From contig JBLWXV010000001.1 of NCBI GenBank assembly GCA_048267245.1, positions 1,488,001 to 1,552,000 of the forward strand: a stretch of DNA of 64,000 nucleotides, written 5' to 3'. The position numbers were made by a program, and so were the translations under genes. How positions within the stretch are numbered: position 1 is the first letter of the stretch; every line of letters begins with the position of its first letter. Shown here piece by piece: positions 34,499 through 42,949 of this stretch. The DNA comes from JBLWXV01 sp048267245 (lineage in GTDB: Bacteria; Bdellovibrionota; Bacteriovoracia; Bacteriovoracales; Bacteriovoracaceae). Under the pieces are notes generated by a model. That model made no database searches. It had not been told where the DNA came from and saw nothing but the letters and a program-made list of their open reading frames with translations.

Positions 34499-35112
34499 TA
34501 ATTCATCCTCGCAAGAAAATCACCGAGGTGATAGTTCACCATGAGTATTAAACTCACGGCGCGCTCAGTGCTGTCTTCTGGGTTGTAGAAGTGAACTTGA
34601 GTTTTGGCCGACCAATCGGGCAAGAAGTAGTAGCGAAGTCCTAAGTGAGTGGTTAAGTTACTTGTGGTTGCCGAGCCGTTGGGAAGTGGAAAGCTCTCAG
34701 TGCTGGCGCCATTATTGAGAGTGAGACTGCCACCGCTGGCAGAAATCCTCGTAAAGTGAAGCCCCAGGCCCGCTTGGATAATATAGTCGCCAATACTGTA
34801 GCCAAGTGAGCCGGTGAGCCAGTAGGTGAATTGGGTGATTTGGTCCTCTTCATCTGACTTGGGCAGAGTGATGCCAAATTCGGGAATGAGCGACCAAGAG
34901 GGACTCAGGTCGAGGCGCGCCTCTAGGGCGAGGGCGGGATTAAACTCAAGCGAGTTGTGACTACCTTGATCATCTGTTTGAACGCGGCCAATGAATTCGC
35001 TGAAATTCCCGAGCCCGAAGCTCACATCTTTTAAGGGGCTGCTCACACGTCTTTCAGAAGCGCTGAGTTGAGTCGATAAAAGAATGACAAAAATGATCAT
35101 GAAACGGCGCAT
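34498..35112 (-). CDS. Outer-membrane beta-barrel protein
   Basis: The product is 204 aa with a signal peptide (FMIIFVILLSTQLSA). The mature part has alternating hydrophobic/polar strands with Gly- and aromatic-rich turns (LSPSWSLIPEFGITL, FTYWLTGSLGYSIGDYIIQAGLGLHF, TTHLGLRYYFLPDWSAKTQVHFY). It ends MVNYHLGDFLARMN rather than in a terminal Phe. This predicts a small OmpA/OmpW-like barrel with about eight strands. It is translationally coupled to the downstream matrixin gene. No specific family is assigned. Confidence 0.7.
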   Translation of the reverse strand: MRRFMIIFVILLSTQLSASERRVSSPLKDVSFGLGNFSEFIGRVQTDDQGSHNSLEFNPALALEARLDLSPSWSLIPEFGITLPKSDEEDQITQFTYWLTGSLGYSIGDYIIQAGLGLHFTRISASGGSLTLNNGASTESFPLPNGSATTSNLTTHLGLRYYFLPDWSAKTQVHFYNPEDSTERAVSLILMVNYHLGDFLARMN

Positions 35113-35244
35113 TTGCAGCTTTCCCCAATCTTTAGAATTTTGTTTTATGGTAACTCATTACAGAGACAAGCGCGTAATTTTTTGCGAGAATAACGCCCAT
35201 AGTGATTTATTCAAGCTTTTCTCTCAATTGATAAGGGGACTCCT

Positions 35245-36360
35245 ATGAGTTTTGAAAATTTTCAAGTACCAGATAATCTCAAACCTTCTGATCCGCGCTT
35301 TGGCAGCGGTCCTTCGCTTGTGCCCGTGGAGTTTGTCCACAGTCTCGCCGCCACCGGAGTTCACCTCTTAGGAACAAGTCACAGAAAGTCGCCGATTAAA
35401 AACTTGGTTAAAGAAATTCAAGAGGGCCTTCGCACATACTTTAATATTCCTAGCGACTACACTATCGCTGTCGGAAACGGCGGAGCAACTTTTCTCTTTG
35501 ATATGATTGGCCTTGGTGTTGTTGAGAAACACTCGGCCCACTTTACTTGTGGTGAGTTTTCAGAAAAGTGGTACAAGTCACATAAGAATATTCCTTGGAT
35601 TGAAGCCTCTCAAAAAAACGTAGACTACGGAAAAGGTATCACGCCGACTATGGTTGATGGTGCGGACATGATCTGTGCGACTCTCAATGAGACGAGTACA
35701 GGTGTTCAGTTAGACTCTATTCCTACAGTTGACGATAAAACGATCCTCGCCATTGACGCCACTTCAGGTGCTGGTCAGTGTCCAATCGATGTGGCCAAAA
35801 CTGATATGTTCTTTTTCTCGCCTCAAAAAGTCTTCGCCTCTGAAGGTGGATTCTTTGTTTGTGTCATGTCGCCAAAAGCTCGTGAGCGCGCGCTTAAAAT
35901 TGATGCTGATAAGTCGCGCTATATTCCTGAGATCATGAGCTGGAAGTATTGTCTTGAAAATAGCGATAAGAATCAGACTTATAACACTCCTGCAATTTCA
36001 ACAATGTTCTTTCTCAATGAGCAAGTGAAGAAGATGAATGAGCTTGGGTACGCTAAGGTTCAAGAGCTTGCACAGAAAAAAGCAGACTTGCTCTATAACT
36101 GGGCCGAGTCTAAGCCTTATCTCTCGCCCTACATTCAAGAAGCTAAGTACCGCTCAAATGCAGTGGCCACGATTGATGTGGATGAGAAACTCCCAGTTGA
36201 TGACCTCATCAATCGCTTAGAGAAATTAAAGCTTGTCTACGGAATCGATGGCTATAGAAAGCTAGGCCGTAACCAATTTAGAATCTCGCTCTTTCACAAT
36301 ATTAGCTACGCTGATCTTGAAAAATTGACGCAGATTCTTTCACTCGCTTTAGAATCTTAA
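35245..36360 (+). CDS. serC: Phosphoserine aminotransferase SerC (actinobacterial-like type)
   Basis: The product is 371 aa and belongs to the class V PLP aminotransferases. It converts 3-phosphohydroxypyruvate and glutamate to phosphoserine. The N-terminus PRFGSGPSLVP and LLGTSHRKSPIKNLV match the SerC type common in actinobacteria rather than the E. coli type (NFxAGPA). The PLP Lys lies in FFSPQKVFASEGG, and IDATSGAGQ carries the PLP-binding Asp. The C-terminal GIDGYRKLGRNQFRISLF contains the carboxylate-binding Arg. GGGG(A)-type SD at about 35234 precedes the ATG. A hairpin terminator follows. Confidence 0.9.
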   Translation: MSFENFQVPDNLKPSDPRFGSGPSLVPVEFVHSLAATGVHLLGTSHRKSPIKNLVKEIQEGLRTYFNIPSDYTIAVGNGGATFLFDMIGLGVVEKHSAHFTCGEFSEKWYKSHKNIPWIEASQKNVDYGKGITPTMVDGADMICATLNETSTGVQLDSIPTVDDKTILAIDATSGAGQCPIDVAKTDMFFFSPQKVFASEGGFFVCVMSPKARERALKIDADKSRYIPEIMSWKYCLENSDKNQTYNTPAISTMFFLNEQVKKMNELGYAKVQELAQKKADLLYNWAESKPYLSPYIQEAKYRSNAVATIDVDEKLPVDDLINRLEKLKLVYGIDGYRKLGRNQFRISLFHNISYADLEKLTQILSLALES

Positions 36361-36369
36361 TTTACTAAA

Positions 36370-36394
36370 GACCCTCGCGTCCTATGCGAGGGTC
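36370..36394 (+). terminator. Intrinsic terminator of serC
   Basis: GACCCTCGC (36370-36378), loop GTCCTAT, and GCGAGGGTC (36386-36394) form a perfect 9-bp stem 9 bp after the serC stop. The following ATCTTGACCCTTTCTTT is T-rich but interrupted. Confidence 0.7.
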
Positions 36395-36544
36395 ATCTTG
36401 ACCCTTTCTTTGAAAAAAAACTTACATCTTTTAAAATAATAGCGATTTTCACTCAAAATCTATGGGTGGTGCCTTTTTGTCTCTATCCAGTGAGCGCTGT
36501 GCCTGCGAAAAAGTTCTTACAACAGCATAGAAAAGGAGAACGTT

Positions 36545-37165
36545 ATGCTTAATTCATGGTCAAAAAGATTGTTTGCAGGTTTATTACTATTAACTAGTGT
36601 TTCCGTTTCTGCTCAGATGAGACAACTTGAAATCGATTATAATGGACGAGAGTTTAGCGGACAAACAACTCTAAAGTTAAAGCAAGAACTAAGTAGAGCT
36701 TATCCGAGACTTAACCTAGATCGCGCGGACCTAGAGCGGGTCGTGCTGGTGGCAAAGTCACGGGCCGGAAATGCTCAGGCGCGACTTCTTGTGGGCCGCT
36801 ATGATTCACGAATCGAACAGATTGATGGCAATCGTTTTGATTACAATTCGGCAGGAAATTTTCATCGCATTCCCTTTGAAGCACCGAATAGAGACAATGG
36901 TGTGTGGCAAATTGAAATGCGCGGTAATATAAAGGTAAAGAAAGTTTTAGTGAACGTTATAATGGAGCGCCAGCGCCCAGTTCAAGTCACTCGCGAATGC
37001 GGTTATGTACTTGAAACGGTTTGGGGTAAGGATATTCGCAAGTTTCGTGCGAGTGCTTCAGGAGTTCAAGGATCAGGAGTGCTGGCGAGAGCTTGTGAGA
37101 AGGCGAGAAAACAGTGTTTAGCCTTTTCTCACGACCTCCCACTTACTCAATGTAATAAACTCTAG
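36545..37165 (+). CDS. Secreted protein of unknown function
   Basis: The product is 206 aa with a Sec signal peptide (LFAGLLLLTSVSVSAQ). AAAAGGAG lies 5 nt before the ATG. The mature protein is basic and beta-rich in its first 110 residues (IEIDYNGREF-like start and WQIEMRGNIKVKKVLVNVIM). A four-cysteine C-terminal part follows (ECGYV, RACEKARKQCLAF, TQCNKL). No family is recognised. It is flanked by terminators on both sides and is probably a single-gene unit. Confidence 0.75.
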   Translation: MLNSWSKRLFAGLLLLTSVSVSAQMRQLEIDYNGREFSGQTTLKLKQELSRAYPRLNLDRADLERVVLVAKSRAGNAQARLLVGRYDSRIEQIDGNRFDYNSAGNFHRIPFEAPNRDNGVWQIEMRGNIKVKKVLVNVIMERQRPVQVTRECGYVLETVWGKDIRKFRASASGVQGSGVLARACEKARKQCLAFSHDLPLTQCNKL

Positions 37166-37172
37166 TAAATTG

Positions 37173-37197
37173 GTGACGAGGGGCTAACCCTCGTCAC
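37173..37197. terminator. Bidirectional hairpin terminator between the secreted protein gene and tgt
   Basis: GTGACGAGGG (37173-37182), loop GCTAA, and CCCTCGTCAC (37188-37197) form a perfect 10-bp stem 7 bp after the plus-strand stop. It overlaps the last codons and stop of the convergent tgt gene. T tracts are short on both sides. Confidence 0.7.
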
Positions 37198-38335
37198 TAT
37201 TTCCATCATCGCGCTTATAATTATCTAGAAATTCTTTTTTAAACTCGCGGAAGCGATCTTGTAAGATGGCCTCGCGAGCACGCTCAGCAAGTGACTTATA
37301 GAAGGCAATATTGTGCTCTGTCGCCAGAATTTGACCCAAAATCTCGTTAGAGTCAAAGAGATGCTTGATATAGGCCCTGGTAAAAGTTTTGTTAGAGTAA
37401 TTGTCGAGATTGGGCTCAATTGGGAAAAAGTCGCGGCGATAGTTTCTGTGCTTAATGCGAATCTTGCCACGATTAGTAAAGAGAGTTCCACCGCGAGCGA
37501 ATTTTGTGGGGATGATACAGTCACTCATATCAACGCCATATTCCCAAATCATCAAAAGATCTTCCGGGTTGCCAACACCCATGACGTAGCGAGGCTTATC
37601 CTTAGGCATAAGCGGAGCAGTGTAGCTCACAATCTGCTCCATTAGTTCAGGGCCCTCTCCTACTGATACTCCACCAATGGCGTATCCTGGGAGGTCTCTC
37701 GCGACTACTTCTTCGAGACACTCTCTGCGGTAGTCATCATAAGTAGAGCCTTGGATAATTCCAAAGAGCGCTTGCTCTGGGTTGGTCCAAGTGTTCACAC
37801 AGCGATCTAGCCAGCGGTGAGTGCGGTCCATTGAGTCTTTTGTGTACTGGCGCGTGGCCGGATAGGGAATACACTCATCAAAGGCCATCATGATATCGGA
37901 GCCAAGGTTTTGCTGAATATTAATTGAAGTCTCAGGGGAGAGAAGAATCTTCTTGCCCTTGTGATCGAGAAACTCTGCTCCCTCTTCCTTAATAGACTTC
38001 TTTTGTAGCGAGAACACTTGAAAGCCACCAGAGTCGGTGAGAATTGGTCTATCCCAACCCATGAACTTGTGTAGCCCACCGGCCTTTTTAATAAGCTCTG
38101 AAGTAGGAGAGAGGTGCAAGTGATAGGTATTTGAGAGGATGATTTTCACATCCATATTTTGCAGGATAAGTGGCTGCAGGGCCTTTACTGCCCCATGGGT
38201 TCCCACTGGCATAAATACCGGAGTTGGAATCACACCGTGGGGGGTGATGATTTCACCAGCGCGTGCGCCGGTGTGCTTATCTACGTGTACTACGCGAAAC
38301 GAGAAATGTTTTTTGACTTCGTCTTGAATGGCCAT
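37184..38335 (-). CDS. tgt: Queuine tRNA-ribosyltransferase (Tgt) lacking the zinc cysteines
   Basis: This 383-aa TIM-barrel enzyme would exchange guanine 34 for preQ1 in GUN tRNAs. Catalytic and substrate features are present: TDSGGFQVFSL (general-acid Asp), FDECIPYP, YAIGGVSVGE, YVMGVGNPEDLL, and the nucleophile Asp in MSDCIIPTKFARGG. The structural zinc site, normally C-x-C-x2-C...H, reads PNLDNYSNK here, so all three Cys are replaced (Leu, Asn, Asn). The His in TEHNIAFY is kept. The flanking TRAYIKHLFDSNEILG is conserved, so this is not a frameshift. Activity is plausible but unproven. queE lies elsewhere in the window. Confidence 0.9.
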   Translation of the reverse strand: MAIQDEVKKHFSFRVVHVDKHTGARAGEIITPHGVIPTPVFMPVGTHGAVKALQPLILQNMDVKIILSNTYHLHLSPTSELIKKAGGLHKFMGWDRPILTDSGGFQVFSLQKKSIKEEGAEFLDHKGKKILLSPETSINIQQNLGSDIMMAFDECIPYPATRQYTKDSMDRTHRWLDRCVNTWTNPEQALFGIIQGSTYDDYRRECLEEVVARDLPGYAIGGVSVGEGPELMEQIVSYTAPLMPKDKPRYVMGVGNPEDLLMIWEYGVDMSDCIIPTKFARGGTLFTNRGKIRIKHRNYRRDFFPIEPNLDNYSNKTFTRAYIKHLFDSNEILGQILATEHNIAFYKSLAERAREAILQDRFREFKKEFLDNYKRDDGNSDEG

Positions 38336-38349
38336 GAGGTTCCAAATTG

Positions 38350-40608
38350 CTAGAGTTCACCAATAAAGAAAGATGGGTCCCTTTGTTCCACTGCTTGGAT
38401 GGCCTTGTCAAGAAACTGACTGAAAGTGGGTATTTTTGATTGGGTTTCTTTTTGGAGGGCCTTCATAAATGGCAGCAATTCACGGGTAAAGGGATAGCTA
38501 TCTCCACCAAGGGCTTCGCCTCCAAGGGAGCGCAAGAGGTTTGAAGTCTGTGCGACTTGATCTTCACTCCAACTTTCAAAGGCAATAGTGTCTGGCCACA
38601 GCCGCGCAAAGTTCTGCGCCTCACTGGCGCGCCCACCATTCCAACCCTCTGGAATTTGATTTTTAAAGAGAGCATCAATGATATTTGTAGCATCATCTCT
38701 AAGCGCCGCTGGGCCTGTTAAGATGATCGCATCACCGTCCTTAGAGAGCAGTGGAATCATGCTTACTTGAAAGCGCTCCTCCTGTGAGGACTCTGCGACT
38801 AGGTAGATTTTATTTTTATAGGATCTCAGCCACAGGGACTCGCGCTTGAGTCCAGTCAAGGCGTTGCTAAGCTCGGCCCTGGCCGCCAGCGGGGCCTTAA
38901 TAAAAGGGCCAAAGATTAAAGCCGCGTCTTTTAAGCTTTCAAGAGAGAGCTGCAGCGTCGCACTTAAGACTTCGATTGCTTGAGAGAGCTCGGTCTCACC
39001 GGGGCTATTGGTGGGCTTTTCAAGAAAGCCCGCAAGTTCTGGGTAGCGCAGGCGAAGACTTGGGTTATTAGCGAGATGCAGTTGCCAAAAGCTCAAAAGC
39101 GCTCCAATTTGCTTACTTTCAAGCACGAGGGGAGCACTTACTTTGTCGCTCTTCATTCTCCAGCCACTCAGGTCATCCTTGGGAAGAATTCTCCATGCAC
39201 TCCAGGCCGAATACACACGCTCAAAGCCTTGGGCTTCTCTTTTTGGATTTGTGAATTGTGGGGTAGGCCAGGCTCCTTCACTACTTAATTTTATGAGATC
39301 AGTTGAGAGCAGTGCCCCGGCGATGACCAGGGGAATGAGGACAAACTTACCAAGAGCGTGGCGCCAGGTGGGTGGCGCCATCCACTTTGTTCCTGTGAGC
39401 ACATCACTTAGTGGTCTCGATCCCCAAAGCACAGGCAGAAAGAAGATTGGAAGAGCTGCGCACAAGGCAACGAGGGGAATTCTTAGGAGTGACTTCAGAC
39501 GCTTTCCTACAAAGCCGCCCTGATCGCGAAAGCCTTGGATTAAAAGGCCAAGTGGCCCACCAAAAACCACTGCCTGCAACACTTCAAAGCCAAGCCAGAT
39601 CACTGCAAAGAAAGCGACAAGGCCAATGAGTTCTTTATCGAGTAAAGGAGTGATTGCCTCGTGGGTAATGAGGGGACTGAGCTTTTCGATGAGGGGTGAG
39701 ACGAGCTCTATGACCTGCGCTTGGTAGGTAGCAACCTCTGCAGGGGGAGCACTTTGATAGCCCATGTACACAATGGAGCCTGAAAAGAGTAGGGAAAATA
39801 ATCTTCCGACGAAACCAGGAGGATTAAAGTCCTTTACTCGTCCTCTTCTAACGGGGCCTAATTTGGGAGCTCTGGCCCCTGGCCTAATTGCTCGGTGGCC
39901 CGTTGAGCGTTTGGGCCGATCATCCTCACCAAAGTCGATATCTTCAACCTTTTCTCTGGCTTGCTTTCTCTGTTCTGGTATTGGTGCAGAAGCTGCGGGT
40001 TTAGGAGCAGATTCCTTTGGCTTTGGAGCAGGTGCTTGCTTGGGGGGAGCTTTCAGCTCTTCTTTAGTAGGTCTTTGAGTTTCATCTGTTTGGGCAATAA
40101 TAAGTCTGGCCACAGTGACTTCATCAAAGTCATCTGGTGGGGGCTCTTCTTTTTCAAGCTCTTCGAGGGCCGACTGGTTAGATGAGATCATGGTGTCTTC
40201 GGCGAACTCATCCTCATCTTCGTCACTCTCGTCTGTGAGAGACTCAAGGGCGGTAGTAACTTTCGTCACTTCGATTGTGATGCCCTCGCATGTGATTTGA
40301 TCGCCGTCTTCAAGGATGTACATCTTATTAGTGGCGAGCTTTTGCTTTCCAATCTTACTTTGAGCATCGGGGCCCGTGTAGTTGAGGGTGAGGATATCTT
40401 CTTGCTGGGAAAAGATGAAATGCCTAGGGGAGAGATCGAAGTCTTCAATGACCAAGGAGCACTTGGGACCTGAGCCCACCACAATTTTGCCCTCAACGTC
40501 GATTTCAAAAGGGTCGTCGCCCTCGATATCAAAGCTTAGGATATAGGAGGTATTGACCTCGCCTTGCGACTCAGCTGTCTTTGGTTCGGATTTGCCAAAT
40601 AGCGCCAT
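38350..40608 (-). CDS. FHA-domain multi-pass membrane protein
   Basis: The product is 752 aa. Residues about 22-115 form an FHA phosphothreonine-binding domain (IVVGSGPKCSLVIEDFDLSP then RHFIF), with Ser replacing the usual Arg of the GR pair. An acidic and Pro/Lys-rich linker (120-260) follows. Membrane segments lie near 266-284, 328-350, 377-395 and 422-438. A C-terminal domain of about 310 residues has no recognised motif. FHA proteins read out Ser/Thr kinase signalling; no kinase is in the window. It starts divergently from the helicase gene, and tgt follows 14 bp downstream, possibly in one operon. Confidence 0.75.
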   Translation of the reverse strand: MALFGKSEPKTAESQGEVNTSYILSFDIEGDDPFEIDVEGKIVVGSGPKCSLVIEDFDLSPRHFIFSQQEDILTLNYTGPDAQSKIGKQKLATNKMYILEDGDQITCEGITIEVTKVTTALESLTDESDEDEDEFAEDTMISSNQSALEELEKEEPPPDDFDEVTVARLIIAQTDETQRPTKEELKAPPKQAPAPKPKESAPKPAASAPIPEQRKQAREKVEDIDFGEDDRPKRSTGHRAIRPGARAPKLGPVRRGRVKDFNPPGFVGRLFSLLFSGSIVYMGYQSAPPAEVATYQAQVIELVSPLIEKLSPLITHEAITPLLDKELIGLVAFFAVIWLGFEVLQAVVFGGPLGLLIQGFRDQGGFVGKRLKSLLRIPLVALCAALPIFFLPVLWGSRPLSDVLTGTKWMAPPTWRHALGKFVLIPLVIAGALLSTDLIKLSSEGAWPTPQFTNPKREAQGFERVYSAWSAWRILPKDDLSGWRMKSDKVSAPLVLESKQIGALLSFWQLHLANNPSLRLRYPELAGFLEKPTNSPGETELSQAIEVLSATLQLSLESLKDAALIFGPFIKAPLAARAELSNALTGLKRESLWLRSYKNKIYLVAESSQEERFQVSMIPLLSKDGDAIILTGPAALRDDATNIIDALFKNQIPEGWNGGRASEAQNFARLWPDTIAFESWSEDQVAQTSNLLRSLGGEALGGDSYPFTRELLPFMKALQKETQSKIPTFSQFLDKAIQAVEQRDPSFFIGEL

Positions 40609-40725
40609 TCTTAGCTTTGCTCTTATTAAGGTTTACATTTCTTTAAGTATCTATTTTCGGTCGCATTTTAGCTTATGGCAACTCTTTGAATTTACTCTTA
40701 CTGTGCTTCGTGGCATATTGAGCCT

Positions 40726-42078
40726 ATGAAAAAATCAAATTGGAACTTTCTCTCTGAGCAATTGAACTCTTTTATCCTGGAGCAGGGCTTTAAGGCGCCA
40801 AGTCCAGTTCAAGAAAAAGTGTGGGAACCTAGCATTTCAGGACAGTCCCTCAACGTTTTGGCCCAAACTGGCTCTGGTAAAACACTTGCCTACGCACTTC
40901 CTCTCATTGAGTCGATAAAAAAACTTGAAGCTGAGTCTAAAGATCAGAAGATTCCAGAGAGCGCTCCACGCGCCATCATCTTTTGCCCGACCAAAGAACT
41001 TGTAAGACAAGTGAGTTCAGTATTAAAGCTTGTCACTCACCACGCTAAATGTCGCGTGCGCGCACTTGTGGCCGATCGCTCCTTAAAGCGCGAAGTGATC
41101 GATATTGTAGTTACCACGCCCGGCAAGGCGCTGGCCGCACTAAGAAAGAGAGAGCTCGATCTTAGTATGTGTACACGCTTTGTCCTTGATGAAGCCGATC
41201 AACTCCTCGATGCCCACTTTATCAAAGAGCTCACTCCGGTTTGGAAGGCTTGGCTTGAGGCCACTCAAGGTGAAGAGCACCCAGTATCGCTCTTTAGTGC
41301 GACTATGCCGCCAGATTTCACATTCTATCGCCACGAGCTCTTTGGGGACCTAAACTTCCAAGAATTTCAATTTGAAGGTGGCCACCAGGTTCAAAAGACG
41401 ATTGAAACATATAATTTCTATGTCAGTGGCCGTGAGAAAGACCTCGCTCTTGAGGAATTTATCGTCAAGCGCGGTGGCGGAAAGGGCATCGTGTTCTTTA
41501 ATCGCAAGCAAGATGTCATCGAGAAGTCTCAGAAAATCATCGAGCGTTTTCCCGACAAGAAAATCTTTCTTCTTCACGGAGAAATGGGACCAAAAGATCG
41601 CAAGAAAGTAATTGATGCCTTTAAAACTAAGAATGCTATCTTGCTCGCCAGCGATATTGCGGCCAGGGGTCTCGATGTTATGGGGCTCAATTGGGTCTTA
41701 AACTTTGACCTTCCAAAAGATTCTGTCTACTACATTCACCGCTGTGGTCGTGTGGGAAGACATGATGATGTGGGCTATGTCTTTAACTTGATTGGTTCGC
41801 GCGATGAGAAGTTAGTTGCTTCAATTAATGATGCGATTAAAAATCAGTCTCTTCTCAAACTTAAACCACTTCGAGCTAGTACTAAGAAGCCTGAAAAGAA
41901 GACCACCAAAACCACAGCGAGTTCTTCTACTTCTAGCGCAAAGAAAGCGACAAAGAAGTCTTTGACTAGGAAGGAGGAGAAGAAGGAAAAATTCTTCAAC
42001 TCGCGCAAGAAGGTCGTGACTAAGAGAAAGCCAGCGCATCTTAAGAAGAAGACGAAGAAAAAAACTGGACGCCGTTAA
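40726..42078 (+). CDS. DEAD-box ATP-dependent RNA helicase
   Basis: The product is 450 aa. In order it has a Q motif (APSPVQEKVW), motif I (AQTGSGKT), Ia (PTKELVRQ), II (VLDEADQLLD), III (SAT), IV (GIVFFNRKQ), V (ASDIAARGLDV) and VI (YIHRCGRVGR). The last 70 residues are a Lys/Ser/Thr-rich basic tail, probably RNA-binding and disordered. The class includes RhlE/SrmB/CsdA-like helicases in ribosome assembly and RNA decay; the exact subtype cannot be set. The stop overlaps the next start (TAATG). Confidence 0.94.
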   Translation: MKKSNWNFLSEQLNSFILEQGFKAPSPVQEKVWEPSISGQSLNVLAQTGSGKTLAYALPLIESIKKLEAESKDQKIPESAPRAIIFCPTKELVRQVSSVLKLVTHHAKCRVRALVADRSLKREVIDIVVTTPGKALAALRKRELDLSMCTRFVLDEADQLLDAHFIKELTPVWKAWLEATQGEEHPVSLFSATMPPDFTFYRHELFGDLNFQEFQFEGGHQVQKTIETYNFYVSGREKDLALEEFIVKRGGGKGIVFFNRKQDVIEKSQKIIERFPDKKIFLLHGEMGPKDRKKVIDAFKTKNAILLASDIAARGLDVMGLNWVLNFDLPKDSVYYIHRCGRVGRHDDVGYVFNLIGSRDEKLVASINDAIKNQSLLKLKPLRASTKKPEKKTTKTTASSSTSSAKKATKKSLTRKEEKKEKFFNSRKKVVTKRKPAHLKKKTKKKTGRR

Positions 42079-42488
42079 TGATGAATTTACTCACTTTAAT
42101 TGCCATCGCCTTGATCACAGTTTCTTGTTCTAAAGAAGCGCCCAAGTGGCAGCCGCTTGAACTTAATGAAATCGTGACTAAGTCACCCGGCGGGGCGAGC
42201 GAAGTGAAAATGACCGAGGAGAACACGCCCATTTCTCAGTGTGTGGGCTACGGCAAGAGATGCGTTCCAGGCAGTGGGCGTATCTATCAACTGGGACTCG
42301 TGAAATTTATTGCCGTGCAATTTATGTCTGAAGAAGATGCTTGGTTTAGTGCGCGTGAGCTAGGACAATTCTACTCACGAGATTGGCTCTTTGATGATGT
42401 AACCAACGAGCCCTCGGTTGAGACATTTCTAAAAGAGCGACTCAATGCTCGCGCTCCCACAAAGGCGGAGTCGGGCCCCGAAAATTAA
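42078..42488 (+). CDS. Small predicted lipoprotein
   Basis: The product is 136 aa. LLTLIAIALITVSC is a lipoprotein signal with lipobox ITVSC. The short mature protein contains a Cys pair (SQCVGYGKRCVPG) and an amphipathic region (EEDAWFSARELGQFY). It is coupled to the helicase gene by a one-base overlap (ATG 42078; ATG 42081 is equally possible). No family is recognised. The 3' end overlaps the convergent GNAT gene by 4 bp. Confidence 0.7.
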   Translation: MMNLLTLIAIALITVSCSKEAPKWQPLELNEIVTKSPGGASEVKMTEENTPISQCVGYGKRCVPGSGRIYQLGLVKFIAVQFMSEEDAWFSARELGQFYSRDWLFDDVTNEPSVETFLKERLNARAPTKAESGPEN

Positions 42489-42949
42489 TCTATCAGGCGT
42501 TTCATAAAATATTGTTGAAATTCTTGTGAGCGATAACTTCTGATTTGCTCGCGCTCCACTTTAAAACCCATACTTTCAAAAAACGGTTTTGCACTCACAC
42601 TCACATCGGCCCAGATCTCTTTTAATTTGAGATTTTGAGCTTCAAGGATCACTCGCGCAATCATTGCTTTGCCCACTCCCATTCTCTGGGCAAGGTGTGA
42701 GACATAGAAGCAGTCGACTTCGCCATGAGGCCTGAATTCGACAAAGCCAAGTATTTGTTCTGATTCTTGGGCCACTAGAACGAGACAATTATCCCAGCGT
42801 GAAAGCCAGTAGCTCTCTTCTTCAATTCTTGGTGCCCAGGCGTTTATCTGCTCACTTGAGTAGTCTCTTGAATTAATCTGGCGCACAGTCTCGTAGTAGA
42901 GCTTGGCAATTTTTGAAACTTGGTTGGGACGGACTTCTTGAATTTTCAT
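42485..42949 (-). CDS. GNAT-family N-acetyltransferase
   Basis: The product is 154 aa from the ATG at 42949, which overlaps the upstream stop as ATGA; this supports the start over a longer reading. The GNAT fold is shown by EVRPNQVSKIAKLYYET (helix 1), VAQESEQILGFVEFR (beta 4), FYVSHLAQRMGVGKAMI (acetyl-CoA-binding Q/RxxGxG/A-type loop), and ISVSAKPFFESMGFKVE-type C-terminus. It acetylates an unknown amine substrate. It is co-transcribed with a truncated haemoglobin-like gene. Confidence 0.88.
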   Translation of the reverse strand: MKIQEVRPNQVSKIAKLYYETVRQINSRDYSSEQINAWAPRIEEESYWLSRWDNCLVLVAQESEQILGFVEFRPHGEVDCFYVSHLAQRMGVGKAMIARVILEAQNLKLKEIWADVSVSAKPFFESMGFKVEREQIRSYRSQEFQQYFMKRLID

